A stretch of 18,641 nucleotides of DNA. It comes from JAYZDB01 sp036338025 (GTDB taxonomy: Bacteria > Planctomycetota > UBA1135 > UBA2386). Of the stretch, positions 13,006 through 18,641 are shown in pieces (the first letter of the stretch is position 1; every line of letters starts with the position of its first letter). A program made the translations under genes and the position numbers. The DNA lies in assembly GCA_036338025.1 (NCBI GenBank), contig JAYZDB010000293.1, positions 1 to 18,641 on the forward strand. The letters run 5' to 3'. The notes beneath the pieces were generated by a model. It was not told the DNA's origin. It did not search any database and saw only the letters and a list, made by a program, of their open reading frames with translations.

Positions 13006-14498
13006 TGTCACTACGAGGACGCTTGCTCGTCCTCATGATGCTGATGAACCTGCTGGTTCTCGGCATCATCGGTGTGGTCACCCTGGTGCTCCAAGACCGG
13101 TGGATGGATCGGGTCACCAAGGCACACCTCGAGCAGTTATTCCTGCCTGCGAGCGCGCACACTGCGGGCGTCAACTCGCTCAAGGCGATCGAGAATGTCC
13201 GCGAGATGCTGAATCTGCAGTTTCGGGATCGGTTCCGCGACATCTTGATTCGCAAGAACAACCGGTCCAACGACTACATCGATCTCAACCCCTTGGGATC
13301 CGCCGCGCGTGACCATGCGAGTTTCCCCTACGAAGCCGTGCGCGAGGGAATCCAGCGGGCGATCGACGAGGAGGTCCTGGTCCGGGTCGCGGGTGGTACG
13401 TGTACCGCGATTCGTTCACCGGGTCGAGCCGATGATGAGCCGCCGGACGCGGGCGTCTGGTTTCTACCCCTGGTCCCGGATGCACCCGAGACGCCGTTCG
13501 CGGTCTACGCGGTGTTGATGCTGTCCAGCATGCTGCTGTTCCTGATCCTGTCAGGTTGGGTGGTAGGGCGCACCCTGGGGCAACCGCTCTTGCAACTCGG
13601 TTCGGCGGTGCGCCGTGTCGAGGGCGGCGACTATACCGCACGCATGCCACGCCTGGAGTCGGCTCCGGAACTCGCGACCTTGGTCGAGACCTTCAACGCG
13701 ATGGCCGACAAGGTCGAAGGCCACACGGCCGAGTTGCAGACCGAGGTGCGCCGGGCTACCGAGGAGGCTGCAGCCAAGGAGCGGGCCTTGCTGGTCTCGT
13801 CGCGCCTGGCCTCGATGGGAACCCTGGCGGCCGGGATCGCCCACGAGGTCAACAACCCGATCGGTGGGATGCTCAACGCAGTGCATCGCCTGGCCGGTTC
13901 CGAGCAGCTCTCAGAGCGTGATCGCACCTACATCCGGTTGATCCAGCAGGGTCTGGAGCGGGTGGCCAACACCTCTCACAAGCTGCTGGACTTCTCGCCA
14001 CGGGTCCTGGATCCGGTCGAGTTTCAGTTGATCACCGCCGTCGAGGGCGCCCGCGCCCTGGTGGAACACCAGCTTCGGGACCAGCAAGTTGGGTTTGTCT
14101 GTGAGATGGCGGACGACTTGCCAGCGCTGGTGGGCGACCCTCACGAGATCCAGCAAGTGCTCCTGAACCTGTTCCTGAACTCCCTCAACGCCCTGCAGGG
14201 GACCGAGGGGCGCAGCATCTCAGTGCTGGCCGACTTGCAGGGAGAATGGGTTGTCCTACGGTTCGAAGATGACGGGCCGGGGGTTGACCGAGAGACCCTG
14301 GACCAGGTGATGAACCCCTTCTTTAGCGGTTCCAACCATCCGGATGCTACGGGGTTGGGGCTGTTCATCTCGTTTACGATCATCCAGAACCACGGTGGCC
14401 ACTTGACCGTATCGTCGGAGCCCGGCAATGGGTTCCGAGTCCGGATCGAGCTGCCGGCAAGCGGTTCTGCGACGGATGGGGGCACTGGCGGGGTGTGA
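13005..14498 (+). CDS. Membrane sensor histidine kinase (NtrB-like), no response regulator in view
   Basis: A 497-residue two-component sensor. Transmembrane helices at about 7-29 and 165-190 enclose a periplasmic sensing segment of about 135 residues. A HAMP linker follows (about 190-240: RRVEGGDYTARMP, LVETFNAMADKVE), then a coiled coil, and the DHp H-box LASMGTLAAGIAHEVNNPIG (268-287) with phospho-accepting H280. The ATPase domain has the N-box VLLNLFLNSLNAL (385-397, N392), G1 DDGPG (422-426), an F-box region (MNPFFSG) and G2 TGLGL (449-453). The HEVNNPI signature is typical of NtrB/PilS-like kinases that feed sigma54 activators. ATG 13005 overlaps the gspF-like stop (TGATG), suggesting translational coupling. 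The next genes encode no receiver domain, so its partner is elsewhere. It ends in a short Gly/Thr-rich tail. Confidence 0.95.
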   Translation: MSLRGRLLVLMMLMNLLVLGIIGVVTLVLQDRWMDRVTKAHLEQLFLPASAHTAGVNSLKAIENVREMLNLQFRDRFRDILIRKNNRSNDYIDLNPLGSAARDHASFPYEAVREGIQRAIDEEVLVRVAGGTCTAIRSPGRADDEPPDAGVWFLPLVPDAPETPFAVYAVLMLSSMLLFLILSGWVVGRTLGQPLLQLGSAVRRVEGGDYTARMPRLESAPELATLVETFNAMADKVEGHTAELQTEVRRATEEAAAKERALLVSSRLASMGTLAAGIAHEVNNPIGGMLNAVHRLAGSEQLSERDRTYIRLIQQGLERVANTSHKLLDFSPRVLDPVEFQLITAVEGARALVEHQLRDQQVGFVCEMADDLPALVGDPHEIQQVLLNLFLNSLNALQGTEGRSISVLADLQGEWVVLRFEDDGPGVDRETLDQVMNPFFSGSNHPDATGLGLFISFTIIQNHGGHLTVSSEPGNGFRVRIELPASGSATDGGTGGV

Positions 14499-14512
14499 AC
14501 AACAGTCGGGGA

Positions 14513-14521
14513 TGCTATATT
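14513..14521 (+). promoter_or_regulatory. Candidate extended -10 promoter
   Basis: TGCTATATT at 14513-14521 is an extended -10 element: TG, one base, then TATATT with 5 of 6 consensus bases. A -35 at the correct distance is poor, as is common for extended -10 promoters. A start near 14528 would give a leader of about 30 nt before ATG 14559. Confidence 0.4.
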
Positions 14522-14558
14522 CTCCGGTCTCGCGAACCCCTCTCCGAGCAATCTCAGC

Positions 14559-15104
14559 ATGAAGCAGCATCTCCTCGGTGCCCTTGCCGCAAGCGTTCTC
14601 CTGGGCACCGCCTACATGGCAGGACGTCTGGACTCCGAGCCCGATTCGGGGCTCCAGGCCCAGGGCCGCAGTCCGGTAGTGCCTCCAAAGCCTCGATCGA
14701 ACAAACCGGCCCGGGCCCCGGAGCCACTGGTATTTGGTGGCGACAGCGGTGGCTCGGCGGCCTCGAACAACGGTTTCATGGCGGTGACCGGTAGCTACGG
14801 CATCGGGACCTCGGTGCTCTACCTGTTCGACACCAACAACAAGCAATTGCTGGTCTACGAGGCCCGTGGTGGCACCCAGAGCATGCGGCGCCTGGTCCTG
14901 GTGGGAGCCCGCCGGATTGACCTGGACCTGGAACTGATCGATTACAACGACGAATCCGAGTACACCCGGAGTGATCTGGCGCGGATGTTCCGCTCCAGAG
15001 AGGTCAAAAATGTCAAACCGGGCGCGGTGACCGTCCCGGGGACCCTCAAGAAGGGCCTAGGGACCGGCAAGTTCAAAACCACCAAGAAGGGCAGTGGAAG
15101 ATGA
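14559..15104 (+). CDS. Signal-anchored small protein of planctomycete type, function unknown
   Basis: A 181-residue protein with an N-terminal hydrophobic segment (about 4-21, HLLGALAASVLLGTAYMAG) acting as signal peptide or anchor, a Pro/Gly/Ser-rich linker (about 30-72), a compact beta domain (FMAVTGSYGIGTSVLYLFDT, then KQLLVYEARGG, then LVLVGARRIDLDLELIDYND; about 73-132) and a basic C-terminus rich in Lys and Gly. From memory, short proteins with this VTG...GTSVLY.xDTN...LxVY...VGARxIDxDLxL pattern recur in planctomycetes without a known role; this is recollection, not a search. An extended -10 promoter precedes it, so it probably has its own transcript separate from the histidine kinase gene, which ends 60 bp upstream. 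No clear ribosome site is present before the ATG. Confidence 0.78.
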   Translation: MKQHLLGALAASVLLGTAYMAGRLDSEPDSGLQAQGRSPVVPPKPRSNKPARAPEPLVFGGDSGGSAASNNGFMAVTGSYGIGTSVLYLFDTNNKQLLVYEARGGTQSMRRLVLVGARRIDLDLELIDYNDESEYTRSDLARMFRSREVKNVKPGAVTVPGTLKKGLGTGKFKTTKKGSGR

Positions 15105-15138
15105 TCCAATTCCGCCCGAATCTGCTGTAACCTACCAG

Positions 15139-15168
15139 CCATCCCCTCTCTGGGATCCCCATCCCCTC
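15139..15168. repeat. Direct repeat of a 10-mer upstream of the HTH gene
   Basis: CCATCCCCTC occurs at 15139-15148 and again at 15159-15168, starts 20 bp apart, close to two DNA turns. It lies 25-54 bp before the GTG start of a gene for an HTH protein, so it could be an operator, possibly autoregulatory. It may also be simple C/T-rich sequence. Confidence 0.35.
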
Positions 15169-15192
15169 CCAATAGCTACGAGATCCTGACCC

Positions 15193-15693
15193 GTGACTGA
15201 TTCCAACGAAGACTTCGTATCCTTCGAGAACGCCCTCCGCGACCTGAAGCTGCAGAGTGAGCAGCTCAAGAAGATGGTTTCGCAAGGCGATATCCGCGCT
15301 TTCCGCGTCGGCGAGAGCATGCAATTCCGTGCCGAGGACGTAGAGGCGCTACGCAGCCGCTCTGACGGCGAGGATGACTTGATCTTCGTCGATGCCCTCG
15401 AGGACGACACCGGCATGGTGACCGAGGAGTTGTCCGAGGAAGACACCTTGCTGGTCGAGGATGATGACCTTGAGGAGGCTGATGCTGCTGACGAACAGCC
15501 GCGCGTCGCGTCCCGTAGCCGCCGCGAGGCGATGCAGGCGGAGGTTGCGGTGTCCGACCCCGGATGGGTGGTGGCGGCCGTGATCCTGGGTTTCCTCGCT
15601 CTGCTCTGGGGTGCCTTGATCAGCTGGGATATCACCGCTGAGGCCAAACCAGGCGACAGCTTCGCGACCAAGATCTGGGCGAAGTCGAAGTAA
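15193..15693 (+). CDS. Membrane-tethered helix-turn-helix protein
   Basis: A 166-residue protein. Residues about 9-56 (SFENALRDLKLQSEQLKKMV, then GDIRAFRVGESMQFRAEDVE) match the pattern of excisionase/MerR-like HTH_17 domains: a helix pair, then a short beta wing with 'R.FRVG....F...DVE'. A long acidic linker (about 57-101, rich in Asp/Glu) follows, then a basic patch (SRSRREAM) and one transmembrane helix (about 125-145, VVAAVILGFLALLWGALIS), with a short outside tail. The HTH would thus face the cytoplasm, bound to the membrane. The start is GTG 15193, after a weak GAG. DNA binding is inferred; such domains in planctomycetes may instead serve protein contacts. A 10-mer direct repeat lies just upstream and an intrinsic terminator 70 bp downstream, so it is the last gene of its unit. 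Confidence 0.75.
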   Translation: MTDSNEDFVSFENALRDLKLQSEQLKKMVSQGDIRAFRVGESMQFRAEDVEALRSRSDGEDDLIFVDALEDDTGMVTEELSEEDTLLVEDDDLEEADAADEQPRVASRSRREAMQAEVAVSDPGWVVAAVILGFLALLWGALISWDITAEAKPGDSFATKIWAKSK

Positions 15694-15764
15694 GGGCGGA
15701 GGCGCCCGGTGGCGGCATCCCCTCTGGGCTGACCGTCTCGCATTGTCCTGCGTTTTGGCGTGAG

Positions 15765-15790
15765 ACCCTTCTCTTGGGGGGAGGGTTTTT
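15765..15790 (+). terminator. Intrinsic terminator after the HTH gene
   Basis: ACCCTTCTC at 15765-15773 pairs with GGGGAGGGT at 15778-15786 (9 bp, two G-U pairs), loop TTGG, followed by a run of five T ending at 15790. It ends transcription coming from the HTH gene. An alternative stem, GTCTC at 15735-15739 with GAGAC at 15762-15766, overlaps its base by two nucleotides. Confidence 0.75.
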
Positions 15791-15938
15791 CAGTGTACTG
15801 AGGATCCGTCTGAGTCCCGCCTTGTTCGCCGATCTCCCACGGATAGCCTGTGTGTTCCTGGCCGTGCCCCCGGTTGACGGTCGGGATTGATCCGCACCGT
15901 GATCCATTGCTAACTCAGACTCCTAGGAGGGGAATCTC
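15791..15938 (+). other. Upstream region of the OmpA-type lipoprotein gene
   Basis: The gene must have its own promoter because a terminator precedes it. Candidates are weak: TTGTTC at 15822-15827 with TAGCCT at 15844-15849 (16-bp spacer). TTGACG at 15874-15879 is a good -35 but lacks a matching -10. I cannot choose with confidence. Confidence 0.3.
15920..15931 (+). promoter_or_regulatory. Strong Shine-Dalgarno within a palindrome
   Basis: AGGAGGGG at 15925-15932 fixes the ATG at 15939. It forms part of the perfect 10-bp palindrome CTCCTAGGAG at 15920-15929. The same CCTAGG-plus-GAGG arrangement is found at the other strong site in the window (4052-4064). Confidence 0.6.
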
Positions 15939-16610
15939 ATGTCACGCCTCGCAATCTTCGCTGGGCTGGTCGGGCTGGTCGGCCTGGCTGGCTGCATCAC
16001 TCCCGATCGGCACCGAGAGGTCATGTCCGCCAACGGCGCGTTCCGAGATCAGGTCGCAGACCTCAAGCGGGTGAACAAGCAGTATCAGGAGGAAAACGCA
16101 CGCCTGCTCGCCGAGGTCAACCGCATGACCCCGTTGGTCAAAGATGCCGCTGCCTTGGACCTGCAGAAAAAACAAGTCGAAGCCATCCTCAAGGGTTTGA
16201 AGGATAGCGGACCTACCGGTTCAGAATTACCGGCAGGCGTGACGACACTGCAGACCAGCGACGGTCTGATTGTCAGGGTCGAGGGTAGTGTCCTGTTCGC
16301 TTCGGGTTCCGCCAAACTTTCGAAAGTCGGTCAGGGTACCCTGAAGAAACTCAGTAGTGCGATCGCGGAACACTCGGGTGGCATCCGGGTGGCCGGTCAC
16401 ACCGACAGTGACAAGATCAAGCACAGTAATTGGAAGACCAACATGCGCCTGTCCGTGGCGCGCGGACTTGCAGTCCTCGAGTTCCTCCAGAATGCCGGAG
16501 TGGTTGAGGAGCACATGTCGGTTGCTGGCTACGGTCCCCACGCTCCGGTCGATGAGGCTGACAAGGCCCGGAATCGGCGCGTCGAGATCGTTCTGCTCAA
16601 ACCCAGGTAG
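15939..16610 (+). CDS. OmpA/Pal-type peptidoglycan-binding lipoprotein
   Basis: A 223-residue envelope protein. A lipoprotein signal ends in LAGC with the lipidated cysteine at 19. Residues about 30-90 form a likely coiled coil (DLKRVNKQYQEENARLLAEV). The OmpA C-terminal domain spans about 108-221: VLFASGSAKLS (118-128), VAGHTDSD (151-158), NMRLSVARGLAVLEFL (168-183), VAGYGPHAP (195-203) and the terminal NRRVEIVL (212-219). The GHTD aspartate and the NxxLSxxR...NRRVEI arginines are the residues that bind diaminopimelate peptidoglycan in Pal/OmpA. It should tie the outer membrane or outer leaflet to the cell wall. The strong ribosome site suggests high expression, as is usual for Pal-like proteins. 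It is preceded by a terminator and followed after 15 bp by the SUMF1 gene, with which it may be co-transcribed. No Tol genes are in view. Confidence 0.93.
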   Translation: MSRLAIFAGLVGLVGLAGCITPDRHREVMSANGAFRDQVADLKRVNKQYQEENARLLAEVNRMTPLVKDAAALDLQKKQVEAILKGLKDSGPTGSELPAGVTTLQTSDGLIVRVEGSVLFASGSAKLSKVGQGTLKKLSSAIAEHSGGIRVAGHTDSDKIKHSNWKTNMRLSVARGLAVLEFLQNAGVVEEHMSVAGYGPHAPVDEADKARNRRVEIVLLKPR

Positions 16611-16625
16611 GCGGTCCGATGCGAC

Positions 16626-17873
16626 GTGACTGATGCTGTAGATTCTACGAGACCGGGAATGGTGCCGGGCAAGCCGCACTTGAACCCGGTCTTGAAGTTC
16701 GGAGTTGCAGTGGTGCTGATCGCTGCTGGGTTGCTGTACTGGGGGTGGGAACCGGTCGACGGGGGTAGCGCCGCAGACCTGCCAGAGCGCAACACGCGGT
16801 TTGGTATTTTTCGCGACTTGTTGCTGATCGAGCGTCCTCCCGCCAGCGGTGGGGCCTTCTTCCTCGATCGATTCGAGACAACCCGGGCGGATTGGTTCTA
16901 TTACGAGTCCGCTACTGGTGATGGGGCGACGGCCGCTGGCGATCGACCGGATGCCGCGGCCCGCGACCTTCCTGTCACGAGCATCTCGCTGGCCGAAGCC
17001 AGGGTGTTTGCCCGCTGGCGTTTCTGTCGCTTGCCTCGTCACGACGAGTTGATGTATGCCAGCACCCAGGGGGGTGCGTCGCAGTATCCATGGGGTGACC
17101 GATGGGTTGAGACATGGGCCAATACGCACGGCCTGAGTCTCGGCCGTGTGGCGCCGGTCGGGAGTTTCGAGTCCGGTCGCAGCGCGAGTGGGCCTTATGA
17201 CCTGATCGGAAATGTCGCCGAGTGGACCGAATCCGTGGAGTTGCCGAAGGAGGCGGTCGAGATCCTCGACACCTCCTGGATGCGAACGCGGCCGGTTCTT
17301 GGAGTTACGACCTGGTTGCCTGACTGGTCGCCACTGCCGACCGAGTGGCTGAGCATGGGGGAGGGCTTCCTGCCGCCCAAGCAGGCGTGTGCGAGTGCCT
17401 ATCGGGTCTTGGAGATGCCAGAACTCCCGGGAGTGTCGAAGTTGTCCCAGACCGTTGGACTGGTCTGTTGGCTGCCGGGGTGGTCTCCGCGGCCCTTGGA
17501 GTGGTTCATCATGGCTGAACATTCGGAGCAACCGCGCCTGGCTTTTGGTGGCGACTATCGGACTACCATCGGCAAGAGTCCTGGCACGCGTTTGTCGACC
17601 TTTCCGCGTCCCAAAAGACTGTTGGCGGGCCGCAAGAGTGATACTACTGGCCTGCGACTGGCGGCGGGTCCTGTCCGGCTGGTCTCCGCGCTGTTGGCGT
17701 CCGGAGTCAATCCGTCGGTTTCGGAGCGCAGGCTCTTGCGCCGGTTTCTTGCCGAGCCGAAGCATCGTCGCGTGCTGCGCACGGCTTGGCAGTGGTTGGA
17801 TGCCCAGGGTCGCATCATGCCGAGCGACGGCGGCCCGATGGCCGAATTTCTCTCAGTCGAGTTGGGTGGTTAG
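16626..17873 (+). CDS. Membrane-anchored SUMF1/FGE-fold protein with a repeat-bearing insertion
   Basis: A 415-residue protein with one N-terminal transmembrane helix (about 22-41) and an outside SUMF1-like domain (about 75-347): FFLDRFETTRADWFYY (78-93), LPVTSISLAEARVFARWR (115-132), RLPRHDELMYA (135-145), YPWG (154-157), YDLIGNVAEWTE (191-202), FGGDYRTT (307-314) and TGLRLA (341-346). The cysteine pair of true formylglycine-generating enzymes near the C-terminus is absent, so a binding or structural role is more likely than sulfatase activation. Between the GNVAEW and FGGDYRT motifs lie about 105 residues, far more than usual, holding two copies of WLPxWSPxPxEW (230-241 and 282-293). A further 65 residues, helical and basic, follow the domain. 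The start GTG 16626 is the first available; ATG 16659 (residue 12) would also keep the membrane helix and cannot be ruled out. Neither has a clear ribosome site. Confidence 0.85.
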   Translation: MTDAVDSTRPGMVPGKPHLNPVLKFGVAVVLIAAGLLYWGWEPVDGGSAADLPERNTRFGIFRDLLLIERPPASGGAFFLDRFETTRADWFYYESATGDGATAAGDRPDAAARDLPVTSISLAEARVFARWRFCRLPRHDELMYASTQGGASQYPWGDRWVETWANTHGLSLGRVAPVGSFESGRSASGPYDLIGNVAEWTESVELPKEAVEILDTSWMRTRPVLGVTTWLPDWSPLPTEWLSMGEGFLPPKQACASAYRVLEMPELPGVSKLSQTVGLVCWLPGWSPRPLEWFIMAEHSEQPRLAFGGDYRTTIGKSPGTRLSTFPRPKRLLAGRKSDTTGLRLAAGPVRLVSALLASGVNPSVSERRLLRRFLAEPKHRRVLRTAWQWLDAQGRIMPSDGGPMAEFLSVELGG

Positions 17874-17920
17874 TTTTGCCGGATTCGGGCCGCGATCGAT
17901 TTGCTTCATACCGGGATCTG

Positions 17921-18641
17921 ATGGATTCCTTGCAGTTCAAGCCGAGTCGTCGTCTGGGGCAGAACTTCCTTCTGGACCCTTCCCTGCACCGGGTGCTGGT
18001 GGACGCCGCCGATCCCGGGCCTGGAGACCTGGTCTTGGAGATTGGGCCGGGCCTTGGCTTCTTGACTCGTGAACTCGCCGGACGTGCCCGCACCCTGGCC
18101 GTGGAAGTTGACGGAAGGCTGCACGAGATCGTATCCCGGGAACTGCCTGGTTTTCCGGATGGCGGTGCCTCGGTCCGACTGCTGCACTGCGATGCTCTGC
18201 AGGGTTCGCGGATCAGCCCGCTGGTGATCGAGGCCCTGGCCGAGGAGCGTGCGGTGCACGACGGGCGCTTCCTGGTGGTCGCCAATCTCCCGTACGCCAT
18301 TTCCGGTCCACTGCTGGCGGAACTTGCCTACCTGCCATCGCCGCCCGATGAGATGGCCGTGCTGGTCCAGCTGGAACTGGCCCAGCGGATCACCGCATTG
18401 CCCGGCACCAAGGACTACGGGGCCATGACCGCCTGGTTGCAGTTGGCCTACCAGCCTTCGATCCTGCGCAAGGTCAGCGCCCAGGTTTTTCGGCCCCGGC
18501 CACAGGTTGATTCCGCGATGTTGCAGCTCGCGCCCCTGAAAAACGGTCGGTGCGACCTCGGTGATGCCGACCGTCAGGGGCTGTCCGAGTTCCTGCGTCA
18601 GGCATTATCCGGCCGCCGCAAGAAGTTGCGCAACACCAAGG
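17921..18641 (+). CDS. rsmA: 16S rRNA dimethyladenosine transferase RsmA/KsgA (3' end outside window)
   Basis: The first 240 codons are present and run without a stop to the window edge. RsmA uses S-adenosylmethionine to dimethylate two adjacent adenines in the last helix of 16S rRNA during small-subunit assembly. Motifs: RRLGQNFLLD (10-19), AdoMet motif I LEIGPGLGFLT (39-49), motif II acidic VEVD (61-64), motif III CDAL (90-93), catalytic NLPYAIS (122-128), VQLELAQRI (149-157) and VFRPRPQVDSAML (189-201), then SGRRKKLRN (230-238). The ATG at 17921 gives the expected short lead before GQNFL. The frame is open further upstream and a TTG at 17876 is possible, but ATG fits the family. It follows the SUMF1 gene by 47 bp on the same strand. 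The missing part is probably about 30-40 codons of the C-terminal helical domain. Confidence 0.95.
   Translation, partial: MDSLQFKPSRRLGQNFLLDPSLHRVLVDAADPGPGDLVLEIGPGLGFLTRELAGRARTLAVEVDGRLHEIVSRELPGFPDGGASVRLLHCDALQGSRISPLVIEALAEERAVHDGRFLVVANLPYAISGPLLAELAYLPSPPDEMAVLVQLELAQRITALPGTKDYGAMTAWLQLAYQPSILRKVSAQVFRPRPQVDSAMLQLAPLKNGRCDLGDADRQGLSEFLRQALSGRRKKLRNTK

Noticed and set aside
15735..15766. Alternative stem GTCTC/GAGAC as an anti-terminator
   Set aside because: It overlaps the terminator stem by only two bases, so it would not clearly compete with it, and it is not located in a leader.
15874..15879. TTGACG as -35 of the OmpA lipoprotein promoter
   Set aside because: No acceptable -10 is found 15-19 bp downstream (CCGTGA and neighbours).
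16227..17765. Long minus-strand open frame (512 codons) across the OmpA and SUMF1 genes
   Set aside because: Composition is Arg/Gln/Pro/His-rich, no motifs, and it lies fully antisense to two genes with clear domains. A typical GC-rich shadow frame.
16626..17873. Assignment as an active formylglycine-generating enzyme
   Set aside because: The C-terminal cysteine pair used by characterised FGEs is missing, and no sulfatase gene is near.
17876..17920. TTG start at 17876 for rsmA
   Set aside because: It adds 15 residues not expected in the family; ATG 17921 gives the usual short lead before GQNFL.
1..18641. Search by eye for tRNA, rRNA, CRISPR arrays, insertion sequences and attachment sites
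   Set aside because: No tRNA-like TTCRANNC arms in a suitable context, no repeated spacer array, no transposase motifs and no long terminal repeats were seen.

Overview
The window is GC-rich bacterial DNA, about 18.6 kb, with dense protein-coding genes, no rRNA, tRNA, CRISPR array or insertion sequence that I can see. The mix of a giant membrane Ser/Thr kinase carrying a sulfatase-modifying-factor (FGE/SUMF1) fold, a second membrane-anchored SUMF1 protein, a membrane-tethered helix-turn-helix protein, a short signal-anchored protein of the type 'xVTGSxxxGTSVLYLxDTNxxQLxVY', and very few Shine-Dalgarno sequences points to Planctomycetota or a close relative. That placement is an inference from gene content, not from a marker tree.

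Layout. Bases 1-378 hold the 3' end of an unrecognised gene. Then comes asnS (asparaginyl-tRNA synthetase, 453-1775), convergent with a minus-strand Ski2/HelY-type DExH RNA helicase (1786-3804). A 262-bp divergent region follows, with a candidate promoter, a perfect 9-bp inverted repeat and a Shine-Dalgarno hairpin, and leads to an 85-residue unknown protein (4067-4324). After a 229-bp spacer with a candidate promoter, a same-strand run covers 4554-11699: a divergent FtsQ-like single-pass protein, a 1390-residue transmembrane Ser/Thr kinase (zinc ribbon, kinase, transmembrane helix, Ig-like segments, SUMF1-like C-terminus), a 365-residue lipoprotein and a tail-anchored PP2C phosphatase. Kinase and lipoprotein overlap by 4 bp and the phosphatase follows with no gap, so these three are almost surely one transcription unit: kinase, envelope partner, antagonist phosphatase.

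Next are a PilC/GspF inner-membrane assembly protein (11860-13005) overlapping by 1 bp with an NtrB-like sensor histidine kinase (13005-14498) that has no response regulator in view. Then come a small signal-anchored protein (14559-15104), a membrane-tethered HTH protein (15193-15693), a good intrinsic terminator (15765-15790), an OmpA/Pal-type lipoprotein (15939-16610), a membrane SUMF1-domain protein with an unusual insertion holding a repeated WLPxWSPxPxEW motif (16626-17873), and the 5' part of rsmA/ksgA (17921 to the end of the window).

How it fits together. Housekeeping RNA/translation genes (asnS, helicase, rsmA) flank a block dominated by envelope proteins and phosphorylation signalling. 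The most unusual parts are the kinase-lipoprotein-PP2C cassette, the SUMF1 protein with the internal repeat, and the structured leader of the 85-residue gene. No function has been demonstrated for any of these here; the assignments rest on motifs read by eye.
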